Origin: CAUZIZ01 sp965218775
GTDB lineage: Bacteria > Acidobacteriota > UBA6911 > RPQK01 > JAJDTT01
Direction of reading: 5' to 3'
NCBI GenBank assembly: GCA_965218775.1
Contig: CBDCLS010000005.1
Span: 1,860,001-1,924,000, forward strand
DNA length: 64,000 bases
In this document: positions 26,240 to 35,913 of the stretch, one piece after another
How the letters are laid out: each line of letters begins with the position of its first letter
Numbering within the stretch: the stretch's first letter is position 1
Program-made: the position numbers and the translations under genes
The notes under the pieces: generated by a model
What the model saw: only the letters and a program-made list of their open reading frames with translations
Told to the model about the DNA's origin: nothing
Database searches by the model: none

Positions 26240-27886
26240 TCATTTCCTGCGAAACCACACTGCCAAGCCGAAAACCAGGGTCGACAGCGGCAGCAGGATC
26301 ACGGTTGCCCAGAACATCAATCGCGACTGGCTCTGGGTCAGGTTGATTCGCCGGTTCTCAGGATTCTTCGGTGCAATTGCCGTGAGATCCGAGTCTTCTG
26401 CCAACCAGCTCACGGTCATGCGAAACATGTCTCCGTTGGCAGAGCTGGCAAAGTAGGCATTGGTCGCGAAGTCGGAATCACCGAAAAGAACAAATCGAGA
26501 TTCGCCCCCCGTTGTTGCTGCTTCCCCATCGGTTTCGGCAGCACCCGCAGAGTCCGCCGCATTTTCGGCTTCGCCCTCGGAATCCTTTTCAGAGCCCTCA
26601 GGAGTCTCTGATCCTGTCACGGACCGGGTAGCCACTGCGGCCAGCGCCACAGGACCCTGGGTGTCCTCTCCCTCGTCAAAAGCGGCTCGGTTGCCATCCA
26701 GATTGGTCTCGCCCCAACTCCGCTCGGAGGTCGACATAATCGTCTTGGTCTCGTAACCCAGGGAACCATCGACGGTCTTGACCCCCCGTGCCATGGGAAA
26801 GAACGTCATCACCCCACGCATCTCATTGGTGACGGGATGGTCCTCGTAGGTGGCCACGATCGGTGCCGCGACTCCAAGACCGAAGAGCTGCCCTACCCCA
26901 CTGGCATCGATCACCACGTTCTGCTCCACCGAAAGTCCGTAGGCTGCAAGGAAATCGTCCATTGCGAAATCCGTCTCTGGATCCAGCAAGAGCAGAAACT
27001 TCCCTCCCGTCTTCAGATAGTCGTTCAGCAACGAAACCTCATTGGGGAAAAAGTTGACCCGAGGTCCCACCGACAATACCACCGTGGCATCCTCCGGAAG
27101 CTTGTTCTCCTGAGCCAGATTGTAGGACTTGACCACGTAGTTCTGTTTTTCGACCATCTCCTTGGCCATCGACAGTCCTTCGGGCCCACTCTCTTCCAGA
27201 TCTCGCTCACCGTGACCGGTCAGCAGGTAAACGACCTTTTCGCCTTCTCGAGTGAGCTTGATGATGGTATTGGTGATCTTCTCCTCACTGAACTCGTCTA
27301 CTACCTCAGTCCTGGCCCCGGCCACGACCACGACCTGGCCTTGGCGCTGGACGGCGTGCTGAGCTACCTTTTCCGGTTCCTTTTGCGGATCCACGATCTC
27401 GTAGGAGATTTGTGAGGATGCGTGCCGGTACTCCTCCATCAGGTCCTTGAAACTGCGGGTGGTCGTTTCGTCCTGGAAAAAACCGATGATCTGCATCTCG
27501 GAGTCCAGGCTTTCCACGACCTTCAGGCTCTGACTTGAAAGGGCGTAGAGCTGATTCTCGGTCAGGTCAATTCGCTTGCTGTGTCGGAAGTTGAGAAAGT
27601 TGAGTAGAGCCAAGATGCCGATCACCAGTATCAGAGTCACTCCGGCAGCGGTACCATGTCGCCCGGTGCGGCTGCCGAAAGCAGCCCGGATCTTGGAAAG
27701 GTTCAAGACCGCGTACAGCAGCAGCAATACAGCCCCACCGTAGATCGCGACCTGAGCCTTCCAGTCCCACAGGCTATACACGTTGTAGTAGAGATATCCG
27801 CCGATCAGGGCTACCAGACCGAGGTAAGCAAGCGTCTCAACGCTCCCCAAAGCGGATCTGAGTTGTTCGAGCCATTGCTTCAACAC
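26240..27886 (-). CDS. GldG-like ABC transporter auxiliary protein
   Basis: 548 aa from GTG 27886, one base after the permease stop. Three or four N-terminal membrane helices (to residue ~115) precede HSKRIDLTENQLYALSSQSLKVVESLDSEMQIIGFF, the GldG signature. A Rossmann-like domain follows (VVYLLTGHGERDLE, FLLLLDPETDF) with one C-terminal helix before a short basic tail. Residues about 425-470 are acidic and low-complexity (EGSEKDSEGEAENAADSAGAAETDGE). It works with the ATPase and permease below as an export or gliding-type ABC system. The substrate is unknown. Confidence 0.88.
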   Translation of the reverse strand: MLKQWLEQLRSALGSVETLAYLGLVALIGGYLYYNVYSLWDWKAQVAIYGGAVLLLLYAVLNLSKIRAAFGSRTGRHGTAAGVTLILVIGILALLNFLNFRHSKRIDLTENQLYALSSQSLKVVESLDSEMQIIGFFQDETTTRSFKDLMEEYRHASSQISYEIVDPQKEPEKVAQHAVQRQGQVVVVAGARTEVVDEFSEEKITNTIIKLTREGEKVVYLLTGHGERDLEESGPEGLSMAKEMVEKQNYVVKSYNLAQENKLPEDATVVLSVGPRVNFFPNEVSLLNDYLKTGGKFLLLLDPETDFAMDDFLAAYGLSVEQNVVIDASGVGQLFGLGVAAPIVATYEDHPVTNEMRGVMTFFPMARGVKTVDGSLGYETKTIMSTSERSWGETNLDGNRAAFDEGEDTQGPVALAAVATRSVTGSETPEGSEKDSEGEAENAADSAGAAETDGEAATTGGESRFVLFGDSDFATNAYFASSANGDMFRMTVSWLAEDSDLTAIAPKNPENRRINLTQSQSRLMFWATVILLPLSTLVFGLAVWFRRK

Positions 27887-27887
27887 G

Positions 27888-28676
27888 TCAGGCCCTCCAT
27901 TTCGAGGAATTCAACGAAACTGAAGTCAAGAAAAGACCCAGAAAGATCATCGACACGTAGAAGACCACGTGCCGGCTGTCCAGGACTCCCTTGGTGAAGT
28001 CTTCGTAGTGATTCATGATGGACATATAGCGTAAGACCTCATTGCCCAGCGTGGTTCCGGCTCCCGCGACCGCATCCACCACCCACAGGATGATGAAGAC
28101 ACCGAAGCAGAGCGTGGCGGCAACGATCTGATTCTCGGTCAGTGAAGAGATGAAGAGCCCGATTGTAAGCAGCGCCCCACCCAGGAGGAGCGCTCCCAGG
28201 AAGCCATTGAAGATCGGACCCACGGGAGGCTTGGGTTCACTGTAGAGATAGAGAAGGAAAGATTTCAGGATCGTCGGCAGGAGCATGATGAGTAGAAACA
28301 GCATCACTCCCGTGAACTTACCCAGGATCAGCTGCAGGTTGGTCAGCGGCGACGTAAACAAGAGCTCAATGGTCCCTCGCTTCTTCTCCTCAGCAAAGAT
28401 GCCCATGGTAATCATAGGCACTAGAAAAAGCAGAATCGTGCTGATGACGCTGAAGAAATTGCCCAGGATCACCGCCGGCACATCGATCGGAGGCGGCGCC
28501 GAACCAAACTGCTGCGAACGAAAGCCCATCTCCATCACCCGTTGGATGATGGAGCTGGTGATGATGTAGAAGAAGTAGCCCGTGACAGCAAAAAAGACGG
28601 CGAGAACCACATACGCAATCGGGCTCACGAAGAGCGTATGCATTTCCTTCTTGACGATTGCCAGGTAGTTTCTCAT
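27888..28676 (-). CDS. ABC transporter permease (GldF/ABC-2 type)
   Basis: 262 aa with six predicted membrane helices. MRNYLAIVKKEMHTLFVSPIAYVVLAVFFAVTGYFF is typical of ABC-2 permeases, as is the EEKKRGTIELLFTSPLTNLQLILGKF coupling segment. Its ATG overlaps the ATPase TGA (ATGA), showing translational coupling. It would form the membrane channel of the GldA/F/G-like complex. Confidence 0.9.
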   Translation of the reverse strand: MRNYLAIVKKEMHTLFVSPIAYVVLAVFFAVTGYFFYIITSSIIQRVMEMGFRSQQFGSAPPPIDVPAVILGNFFSVISTILLFLVPMITMGIFAEEKKRGTIELLFTSPLTNLQLILGKFTGVMLFLLIMLLPTILKSFLLYLYSEPKPPVGPIFNGFLGALLLGGALLTIGLFISSLTENQIVAATLCFGVFIILWVVDAVAGAGTTLGNEVLRYMSIMNHYEDFTKGVLDSRHVVFYVSMIFLGLFLTSVSLNSSKWRA

Positions 28677-29713
28677 GTCCCCTCCCCTTCACCGCCTGCA
28701 GTCGCTTCTTCGACCGCTTCCTCAGCTGACTCCTCGGCGCTTCCTTGAACCGATCCCTGAACCGATTCCTCAACCGGTTCCTCCTCGGTCGTCAGTTCCA
28801 GGAAAACATCCTCGAGACTTACTGCTTCTGTCCTGAGCTGGTAGAGTTCGAGACCTGCCTGAATCACCTTCTGAGAAACAAGATGGCGGATCTCTGCTTG
28901 TCCGTCGGCCTCCACAGTAACCGGATGGTGGCCACCGTTCCTCGCTTCAGATATCACAACGCTCTGTACCTGCGGAATCTCGTGCAGCAAGAATGGGAGT
29001 CCCTCGACGGAACCAGCAACCTCCAGCTTGATCCTTTCCCCTCCCCGCAGCTGACTGGTCAGATTTTGAGGAGTGTCGATGGCCACGATCTGCCCGCCAC
29101 TGATGATGATGACCCGGTCGCAAGTCATGCTCACCTCAGGCAGGATGTGCGTCGAAAGGATCAGGGTGTGCTCTCCCCGAAGGCTTCGAATCAGCTCCCT
29201 GAATTCGTTGATCTGTCTCGGATCCAGCCCGATCGTCGGCTCGTCCAGGATCAGAACTTCGGGATCGTGAATCAGGGATTGGGCCAGGCCGACGCGCTGC
29301 CGAAAACCCTTTGACAGGTGTTTGATCAGCCGCTCGCTATGATCCTGCAGCCCCAGGCGTGCCTTGACTTCGTCCATGCGTGCCGCTGTCGCGCCTCGTT
29401 CGATTCCCTTGATGGTGGCAACGAACTTGAGGTAGGCATCCACACTCATTTCTGTGTAGAGGGGTGGAGTCTCGGGCATGTAACCGATCCGTCTCTTGGC
29501 TTCCAGAGGTTCTTCAAAGACATCGAACCCAGCCACTGAAGCCTTTCCCTCGGTCGCCGGAAAGAAGCCCGACAAGATGCGCATGGTTGTCGTCTTTCCC
29601 GCACCGTTGGGCCCCAAAAAGCCCAGAATCTCCCCCTTGTTGACTTCGAAGGTCACATCCTTGATCGCGGTCAATAGGCCGTACCGCTTGGTCAGATGTT
29701 CTACCTGGATCAT
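28673..29713 (-). CDS. ABC transporter ATP-binding protein (GldA-like)
   Basis: 346 aa from ATG 29713 (MIQVEHLTKRYG), 10 bases after AGGAG; longer in-frame starts add non-homologous residues. Motifs present: GPNGAGKTTT (Walker A), LSKGFRQRVGLAQSL (signature), VLILDEPTIGLD (Walker B) and ILSTHILPE (switch His). The C terminus beyond the family core is an acidic tail (EEPVEESVQGSVQGSAEES...) that is unusual and may be regulatory. First gene of a four-gene operon: ATPase, permease, GldG-like, DUF4340. Confidence 0.92.
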   Translation of the reverse strand: MIQVEHLTKRYGLLTAIKDVTFEVNKGEILGFLGPNGAGKTTTMRILSGFFPATEGKASVAGFDVFEEPLEAKRRIGYMPETPPLYTEMSVDAYLKFVATIKGIERGATAARMDEVKARLGLQDHSERLIKHLSKGFRQRVGLAQSLIHDPEVLILDEPTIGLDPRQINEFRELIRSLRGEHTLILSTHILPEVSMTCDRVIIISGGQIVAIDTPQNLTSQLRGGERIKLEVAGSVEGLPFLLHEIPQVQSVVISEARNGGHHPVTVEADGQAEIRHLVSQKVIQAGLELYQLRTEAVSLEDVFLELTTEEEPVEESVQGSVQGSAEESAEEAVEEATAGGEGEGT

Positions 29714-29853
29714 CGATCTACTACTCCTTGCGTGACTTGTGACGCAGAATGGCGTGATCAGGAATGGGGCAGCGGCGCCCGCTACGACCACACCGACTCA
29801 ATGCAGCAAAACCACTCACCCGTCTCGAGCAGCGCGTATTCCGGCTAGGAAAA

Positions 29854-31080
29854 CTAGTTCAAGGCGACTTCCTTGCCGTAGCGTGCGGCCACATATTCTT
29901 CCAAGATCTCGATAAACTGCTCCGGGATCCGTCCACCCTTGAGCGTCGTAAAATGCTGTCCATCCACGTAAACCGGGGCCTTCGGGTCTTCGCCCGTGCC
30001 CGGCAGGGAAATCCCTACGTCTGCATGCTTGGACTCCCCCGGCCCGTTTACGATACACCCCATGACGGCAACTTTCAGATCTTCTACACCAGGATGAACC
30101 TCTTTCCAGAGTTTCATCTGTTGTAATAGGTGCTGCTCAATCTTCTCTGCCAGCTCTTGAAAGAAGGTGCTGGTCGTCCGACCGCAGCCGGGACAGGCAC
30201 TGACCTGGGGAGAAAAGCTGCGGAGCCCCAGCGACTGAAGCACCTGCTGGGCAACCGCTACCTCCTCGGTTCGAGCCCCACCAGGTCGGGGCGTCAGGCT
30301 GACCCGAATGGTCTCGCCGATCCCTTCGTGAAGCAGAATCGAGAGCGCGGCGGTACTGGCAACGATGCCCCGATTCCCCATTCCTGCTTCCGTCAGTCCC
30401 AGATGCAAAGGGTAGTCGCAGGAAGAGGCCAGCTGACGATAGATTTCGATCAGATCGGGTGCTGCCGACACCTTGGCACTAAGAATGATTCGGTCATGAG
30501 CAAGACCGTATTCCTCGGCCAGAGTTGCCGACTCCAGTCCGCTCCTAACGATGGCCTCTCTGAGGACCACCTGTGCCTCCTTCGGCTCTGGCAGACACGA
30601 GTTCTCATCCATCATACGGACCAGTAGGGACTGATCGAGCGAGCCCCAGTTGACGCCGATTCGGATCGGCTTGTCATACTCCAACGCCACCTCGATCATG
30701 CGGCGGAAGTTGTCGTTGCGATGACGCCCCATTCCTACGTTGCCCGGATTGATCCGGTACTTGCTCAGACGTCGAGCACACTCCCCGTAGCGGGAGAGAA
30801 GGAGGTGCCCATTGTAGTGGAAATCCCCCACGATCGGGACATCAACCCCCTCCTGCTCCAAGCGATCGACGATCTCGGGAACAGCCTGGGCAGCCTTGTC
30901 CGTATTGACGGTGATGCGCACCAGCTCGGATCCTGCCTCGGCCAGCTCCCCAATCTGATTCACCGTGGCCGTGACATCAGCCGTGTCCGTATTCGTCATG
31001 GACTGGACCACAATCGGGTGCTCACCCCCGACCACTACGTGTCCTACGGCAACTTCGACCGTTTTTCTGGGCCTCATCAT
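29854..31080 (-). CDS. ispG: 4-hydroxy-3-methylbut-2-en-1-yl diphosphate synthase
   Basis: 408 aa. HPIVVQSMTNTDTADV, GDFHYNGHLLL, NPGNVG and LGLTEAGMG mark the TIM-barrel. SACPGCGRTTS and MGCIVNGPGESKHADVG carry the [4Fe-4S] cysteines and catalytic Glu. It converts MEcPP to HMBPP in the MEP isoprenoid pathway. There are 140 bp between it and the downstream ABC ATPase. It is divergent from the unknown gene at 31267. Confidence 0.95.
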   Translation of the reverse strand: MMRPRKTVEVAVGHVVVGGEHPIVVQSMTNTDTADVTATVNQIGELAEAGSELVRITVNTDKAAQAVPEIVDRLEQEGVDVPIVGDFHYNGHLLLSRYGECARRLSKYRINPGNVGMGRHRNDNFRRMIEVALEYDKPIRIGVNWGSLDQSLLVRMMDENSCLPEPKEAQVVLREAIVRSGLESATLAEEYGLAHDRIILSAKVSAAPDLIEIYRQLASSCDYPLHLGLTEAGMGNRGIVASTAALSILLHEGIGETIRVSLTPRPGGARTEEVAVAQQVLQSLGLRSFSPQVSACPGCGRTTSTFFQELAEKIEQHLLQQMKLWKEVHPGVEDLKVAVMGCIVNGPGESKHADVGISLPGTGEDPKAPVYVDGQHFTTLKGGRIPEQFIEILEEYVAARYGKEVALN

Positions 31081-31153
31081 TTTGTGAATTCTACAACATG
31101 AAATTCGATCTCGCCAAGAATCCTGCCCATCCCCGATCCGAGCCCCAGGTCGG

Positions 31154-31182
31154 TTGTGATTCGAGGGGGGATTGCTTATGAT
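31154..31182 (+). promoter_or_regulatory. candidate sigma-70 promoter for the 449-aa gene
   Basis: TTGTGA (31154-31159), a 17-bp spacer, then TATGAT (31177-31182), in the divergent spacer between ispG and the gene starting at 31267. Confidence 0.5.
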
Positions 31183-31266
31183 GTGCTTCTGAAAAACAAG
31201 TCGATTCTGGTATCTGCCTGGGGATGGAGTTTCCCGGTAAGCCCTTAGACGAAGTGAGGCACGTAA

Positions 31267-32616
31267 ATGAGCGATCTGTTGGAGCGGCTCTTCGAACCAG
31301 CCAACGCCAAAGACTTTGCCAAAACCATGAAGGAAGTCCAGGAGCAGTACACGGCTCCCGGCGACTTCCTCATGGCGGTCGCCGCCTACCTACCGACCCG
31401 GCTCTACGAGCAGTACTACGGTGATTCGTTCCCCCAGAGTTTTTTCGGCTTCATCGCCGCGGCGCAGTCCCGCGACCTTTTCTCAGAAGAGGAACAGTGG
31501 CGGCCATTCGTTCAACAGGCTTGGAGCGCAGCCCGCGAACGCCAGCGCTCACCCTGGAGTCTGGACAACGCCCAGCCGCAGGGCGCAGATGGCGATCTCG
31601 GGTCGAGCTGGCAGAACTTCGTGGAAGCAGCCGAGGCCGGGGACTTCTCGGCTTCGTTCGGCTGGGCCCGAGGTTTTTTGGATAGTCCTGAAGGACGGGA
31701 GCATTTTCGGGAGAAGTCTCTCTCCTACGCATTGGAGGACACGGCTCTAGGAGGGTCCAAGTTCCTGTACCTTGTTCAGGCATGGAAACTCGCCGAGCAA
31801 TTGGAGTGGAAGCATCAGGAGGAGATCCTGTTCGCCCCTTTGCATTTTCTGGTTATCGGCCCCCAAGATCGGGAGCTCTCCCGTGCCGTGAAGGATCTCT
31901 GGCGTGAAAATCCCCTGCCCTCCTTGTTGAAGAACGAGGGGAAGATTTCCAGTGACCTCTATGAGAAAACGGAGCGGGCCCTACTCTTTGAGCCCTCCGT
32001 CTCGGGCGCGGTTGCAGCCATCGGCCGACTGGCTCGCTCGGGAGCCAGTTACGCAGCCGTAGAGGACACGCTTCAACTGTCCGCCTCCCAGGCCCTCGCC
32101 AACTCCAAGCGGGGAAGCTGGCTCGGGCCCATGCGAGCCTTCCATTTCGCCAAGCAGGTCGGTGGTTACTGGAAGGGGTTGGTGAACCCCCACCGCCAGA
32201 CCCTGGGTCTGATGATGAGTGCGGCCCTCCTGAATCAGGCCTCCCGAAACAGCTGCGAAGGAGAATCCAATCGAGAACTGGATGATGTGGTAGGTCATTT
32301 CCTGCCCACCGATCCCCTGAATGTCCTGAGGAGCGTGATCAGCCACTCCGACCCCCACGCTTCCGCAACGGCGGTACAAGCCATTCTCGGAATGGGTGAC
32401 GAACCCAAGACGCAGCTGCTCTCCACCCTGGCCAACCAGGCAGTCAAGAACGACGGCGATGTCTGCGGCGGCAACGACCTGCTGTTCCTTCAGGAAGCCT
32501 TCGACAGCTACCAACGATCCTCGCTTCCAGCGAAGGACCGACACCTGGTATCGGCCGGCTTCTTCCTGGGGCGAATACCCAAGCGGTACGAGGTCTTTGG
32601 GGCATACGGGTTCTGA
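31267..32616 (+). CDS. protein of unknown function, alpha-helical
   Basis: 449 aa with no signal peptide or membrane segment. The sequence is mostly amphipathic helix with many Trp, Phe and Tyr. Landmarks are SFPQSFFGFIAAAQSRDLFSEEEQW, GSSWQNFVEAAEAGDFSASFGWARG, LHFLVIGPQDRELS and HSDPHASATAVQAILGMGDEP; the last resembles a helical HEAT-like unit. It ends in FFLGRIPKRYEVFGAYGF. It has its own promoter candidate and a hairpin at the stop. I do not recognise the family and give no function. Confidence 0.75.
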   Translation: MSDLLERLFEPANAKDFAKTMKEVQEQYTAPGDFLMAVAAYLPTRLYEQYYGDSFPQSFFGFIAAAQSRDLFSEEEQWRPFVQQAWSAARERQRSPWSLDNAQPQGADGDLGSSWQNFVEAAEAGDFSASFGWARGFLDSPEGREHFREKSLSYALEDTALGGSKFLYLVQAWKLAEQLEWKHQEEILFAPLHFLVIGPQDRELSRAVKDLWRENPLPSLLKNEGKISSDLYEKTERALLFEPSVSGAVAAIGRLARSGASYAAVEDTLQLSASQALANSKRGSWLGPMRAFHFAKQVGGYWKGLVNPHRQTLGLMMSAALLNQASRNSCEGESNRELDDVVGHFLPTDPLNVLRSVISHSDPHASATAVQAILGMGDEPKTQLLSTLANQAVKNDGDVCGGNDLLFLQEAFDSYQRSSLPAKDRHLVSAGFFLGRIPKRYEVFGAYGF

Positions 32617-32639
32617 GCTTGGTTCTTCCAAGCTCAGAA
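32611..32639 (+). terminator. hairpin overlapping the stop of the 449-aa gene
   Basis: TTCTGAGCTTGG pairs with CCAAGCTCAGAA over a 5-base loop; the TGA stop lies inside the left arm. No U-run follows, so intrinsic termination is uncertain. Confidence 0.45.
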
Positions 32640-32767
32640 CAAGAACCAAGGTCCCAGGTACCAAACTAATCGGAAATCTCAGTCAGGACATACCTGCTTG
32701 CCCGCATGGCCGTGGGGGTTGCTGGCTTGAGCCTCGGTTTTTGTGATCTTTAAGAGGGACGATTGAA

Positions 32768-34372
32768 ATGCGCATTGGGAACTTCGCCGTTACGTCAGCG
32801 CTGTTGCTACTGACCGGGTCAAACTTTTTGGCCCAGCAGAATACCGGTTCACCCTACGTTCATCTGCCTCCGTTAGAATCGGAGCCACCGCTTCGGTTCG
32901 GGACCCAGAAGCAGCTGTTGGTGGACAACGAGGTGCTGTGCGCCTGGTACAACGTCAGGCGAGTGCAAGGCGTACTTCAAAAGCATCCTGACAATCCTCT
33001 GCTTGAAGCGGACGCCCCCTGGGAAGAGACCGCCCGGAAGAGTTACGGTATACAGCTGGGGAGCGCTATCTATGACGCCCAGGACAAGAAATTCAAGCTC
33101 TGGTACCAGATCGAGCAGGATACCGGCGGCGGTACATCTGCCTACGCCGAGAGTCAGGACGGAGTCCAGTGGGTGAAGCCTCACCTGGAGTTGGTCCGCT
33201 ATGCGGGGACGATGCAGAACAACGTCCTGCTTCATTCCGATCCTCTCGGGAAGCGCCCTCTGGCTGGCACCATCCGCCTGATCCAGGACCCTAGAAAGCG
33301 TCCGACGGAACGAAGATTCCTTGCCTGCGATACTGCTCCCTACCACGAGGATGGAAGCCGATTCGGAGGCTGGAAAGGGATGGCGTACAGTGCCGATGGT
33401 CTCACCTGGCACCAGATGCCGGGCGGCCTTCGCGGCGGTGGCGGTGGTGGTGGTGGTGGGAATCCGAGCGTCGTGTGGGATGAAACCCTGGAGAAGTACG
33501 TCTTGTTTCACCGACAGTTGACGGAGAAGGCCGACCCCGAAACCGGCACCGGTCCTCGCTATATCGTTCGTCAAGAAAGTAAAGACCTGATTGAGTGGTC
33601 TTCCAGGCAGACGGTTTTTCATCCGATGAGCGAGAGGTGGCCGGAAGTCGAGAGCATGAAAGTCTATCGCTATGAGGGCTTCTATCTCGGATTGCCTTCG
33701 ATGTTGGACAACTATGTGAGGGGAGACGTGGAGCAGCACTTGATCATCAGCCGAGATGGGTTCCGTTGGGACCACCCGTTTCCTGAAGAAGCCTTCATTC
33801 CCAAGGGCGAAGAGGGTCAGTGGGACGATCGAATCATATGGTGGCCTTCCATGGTTGTGCACGGGGGAAAGACATGGTTCTACTACGCCGGAGCAAGATA
33901 CCGGCACAACGCCGGGGCCCAATCACCGGAAATGCGCCAGATCAGGATCGGGCTGGGCTGGGTGCCGCTGGACCGACTGATGGGTCTTCGGAGCAGAGAG
34001 CGGCTGCACGGAAAAGGAGCCCTCTTGACCCGACCGTTCGTGGTCGAGGGCGATGAGTTGTATGTCAATGCCGAAGTCAACGGCAAGCTGCGGGTCGAGG
34101 TCGTCGAGCCAACCGCAAGGCAGTTCGACACCGGAAGGAAGGCCCACATGGGCCATTACATTTCTGCCGCGGAGAAGAAATTTGATGGATTTCGGCGCGA
34201 AGATTGCCAAGTGCTCCAAGGCGACAGCCTGGCCCACCGCGTCCGCTGGAACGGCCGATCGCTGGCTGAGTTCAGAGGGAAAGTGGTCCGACTGCGATTC
34301 CTGTTCAATGATGCGACTATCTGGGCGTTTCAGGTTTCCAGGACAAAACCTGGCCTTCAGGTGGAGCCATGA
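32768..34372 (+). CDS. secreted glycosidase-like (five-bladed beta-propeller) protein
   Basis: 534 aa with signal peptide to about residue 22 (LLLLTGSNFLAQ). Repeats such as SAIYDAQDKKFKLWYQIE, GMAYSADGLTWHQMP and HLIISRDGFRWDHPF are blade motifs seen in GH32/43-like and related sugar-active propellers. A run of nine Gly (residues 222-230) coded by GGT/GGC repeats interrupts the surface before NPSVVWDETLEKYVLFHRQ. The C-terminal region resembles a beta-sandwich. It probably acts outside the cell on carbohydrate; the exact substrate cannot be read. Confidence 0.65.
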   Translation: MRIGNFAVTSALLLLTGSNFLAQQNTGSPYVHLPPLESEPPLRFGTQKQLLVDNEVLCAWYNVRRVQGVLQKHPDNPLLEADAPWEETARKSYGIQLGSAIYDAQDKKFKLWYQIEQDTGGGTSAYAESQDGVQWVKPHLELVRYAGTMQNNVLLHSDPLGKRPLAGTIRLIQDPRKRPTERRFLACDTAPYHEDGSRFGGWKGMAYSADGLTWHQMPGGLRGGGGGGGGGNPSVVWDETLEKYVLFHRQLTEKADPETGTGPRYIVRQESKDLIEWSSRQTVFHPMSERWPEVESMKVYRYEGFYLGLPSMLDNYVRGDVEQHLIISRDGFRWDHPFPEEAFIPKGEEGQWDDRIIWWPSMVVHGGKTWFYYAGARYRHNAGAQSPEMRQIRIGLGWVPLDRLMGLRSRERLHGKGALLTRPFVVEGDELYVNAEVNGKLRVEVVEPTARQFDTGRKAHMGHYISAAEKKFDGFRREDCQVLQGDSLAHRVRWNGRSLAEFRGKVVRLRFLFNDATIWAFQVSRTKPGLQVEP

Positions 34373-34477
34373 TGACCTGGAGCCCTTGAAACTCCATTGT
34401 GACAACACCGGAAGAAGTTCCAATTCAAGTAGAACGGTCGGCCCCACTATCCGGTTTTCTTTGCGATTGGCGGCTGC

Positions 34478-34528
34478 GAGCCTGAAATTTGTTCGTATCT
34501 TGCATCTTGTCTCTTGGAATTTGCCTTG
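34478..34528 (+). repeat. CTTG/ATCTTG-rich repeat
   Basis: TGAAATTTGTTCGTATCTTG followed by CATCTTGTCTCTTGGAATTTG resembles the right arm of the palindrome at 47079-47290. It lies in the 197-bp spacer before the flavoprotein gene; nothing else is evident there. Confidence 0.5.
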
Positions 34529-34569
34529 CTCCCAAATGATCCTGTACCGTAGACAATGCGAAACCAACG

Positions 34570-35886
34570 ATGGGCAGTTCACAAGATTCCAAACCTTCTT
34601 CAACCACCCGTCTGGTCATCATAGGCGCCGGACCGATTGGACTCGAAGCCGCAGCCAGGGCTGCGGTGGCGGGCATCGATGTGGTGGTCCTGGAAAAAGA
34701 AGGAATCGGACACCACTTCAGGCTCTGGGGTCACGTCAGACTGTTCAGTCCCTTTCACATGAATCACTCGGATTGGGGAACCCGACTCCTATCTGAGGCA
34801 TTCCCAGATCTGGACCTCCCGCCGGCGCAGGCTTATCTGACCGGCGCCGAATACGTCCAGCAATACCTCGAGCCTCTGGCGCGGCTACCCCAACTGCGAG
34901 ACCGAGTCTTGGAAGGCGTGGAAGTCGTCTCAATCGGGCGGGACAGTATCGGCAAAAAGGATTTGATCGGCGACCCCGAACGCGCTCGCTATCCTTTCCG
35001 GCTTCTCATCAGGTCCCAAAGCCGGGAGCAGATCTACAAGGCCAGCGCCGTCATTGACGCCTCGGGAGTGTACTCGTGCCCCCAGTCCATCGGCAGCGGC
35101 AATGTTCCTGCAGCCGGAGAAACAGAGGCAGTCCGAACAGCGCCCTTGAGTTTTCACTCTCGAGTGGTCGATGTGCTGGGTGCTGACAGAGAGCGCTTTG
35201 CCGGGAACAAGGTCCTTCTGGTGGGAGGTGGACACTCGGCTGCAACCGCTCTGGAAGGTTTTGCAGAACTGGTCCGGTCGGCTCCGGGGACCCGCGTGCA
35301 CTGGGTCAACCGCAGTCACCAAACCCTTCCCTATGTTCGATTCCCCGATGATCCTCTGCCCCACCGGGACGATCTGAGCCGACTCGCCAACCGCCTGGCT
35401 CAGACTTCCCCTTCCTGGCTGCGCTATCATGGTGGTTCCAGCGTGGAGGAAATCCAAACCCGGCCCGGCAACGACGGCAATACCTGCTTTACGGTAATGG
35501 TGGATTCTTCGGGGAGAGTTCAAGAGCTCGAAGTTGACGAGATTGTCGCAAATGTTGGATTCCGACCGGACAACTCCCTTTACCGACAACTCCAGGTTCA
35601 AGAGTGCTACGCCACGGCCGGCCCTATCAAACTGGCAGCCACTCTTTTGGGAGGCTCAGGAGATTGTCTCAAGCAGGAGCTGCCGGGCATCGAGACACTT
35701 CAAAATCCAGAACCGAATTTCTTTATTGCAGGCAACAAGAGCTACGGAACCAACCCCAGCTTTCTGATCTCCCAGGGGCTGGAGCAGATTGACCTCATCA
35801 TTCGCCAGCTCGCCGAGCGGCTGGTCGGGAGCAACCCAGGAATTGTCGAAAGAGACCTCTCCAGTGAGGTCTCACGAGCGGGGTGA
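34570..35886 (+). CDS. FAD/NAD(P)-dependent oxidoreductase
   Basis: 438 aa. LVIIGAGPIGLEAAARA (residues ~15-31) is the FAD Rossmann motif, and KVLLVGGGHSAATALEGFAEL is a second nucleotide-binding motif. VDEIVANVGFRPDN and FFIAGNKSYGTNPSFLISQGLEQID are typical of flavin monooxygenase/thioredoxin-reductase-like proteins. The gene lies 27 bp before arsM in the same direction. A role in arsenic or selenium redox, or in supplying reduced flavin, is inference from context only. No redox-active CxxC is visible. Confidence 0.78.
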   Translation: MGSSQDSKPSSTTRLVIIGAGPIGLEAAARAAVAGIDVVVLEKEGIGHHFRLWGHVRLFSPFHMNHSDWGTRLLSEAFPDLDLPPAQAYLTGAEYVQQYLEPLARLPQLRDRVLEGVEVVSIGRDSIGKKDLIGDPERARYPFRLLIRSQSREQIYKASAVIDASGVYSCPQSIGSGNVPAAGETEAVRTAPLSFHSRVVDVLGADRERFAGNKVLLVGGGHSAATALEGFAELVRSAPGTRVHWVNRSHQTLPYVRFPDDPLPHRDDLSRLANRLAQTSPSWLRYHGGSSVEEIQTRPGNDGNTCFTVMVDSSGRVQELEVDEIVANVGFRPDNSLYRQLQVQECYATAGPIKLAATLLGGSGDCLKQELPGIETLQNPEPNFFIAGNKSYGTNPSFLISQGLEQIDLIIRQLAERLVGSNPGIVERDLSSEVSRAG

Positions 35887-35913
35887 GAGACTCGGAAGGA
35901 CGGAGGACTATAC

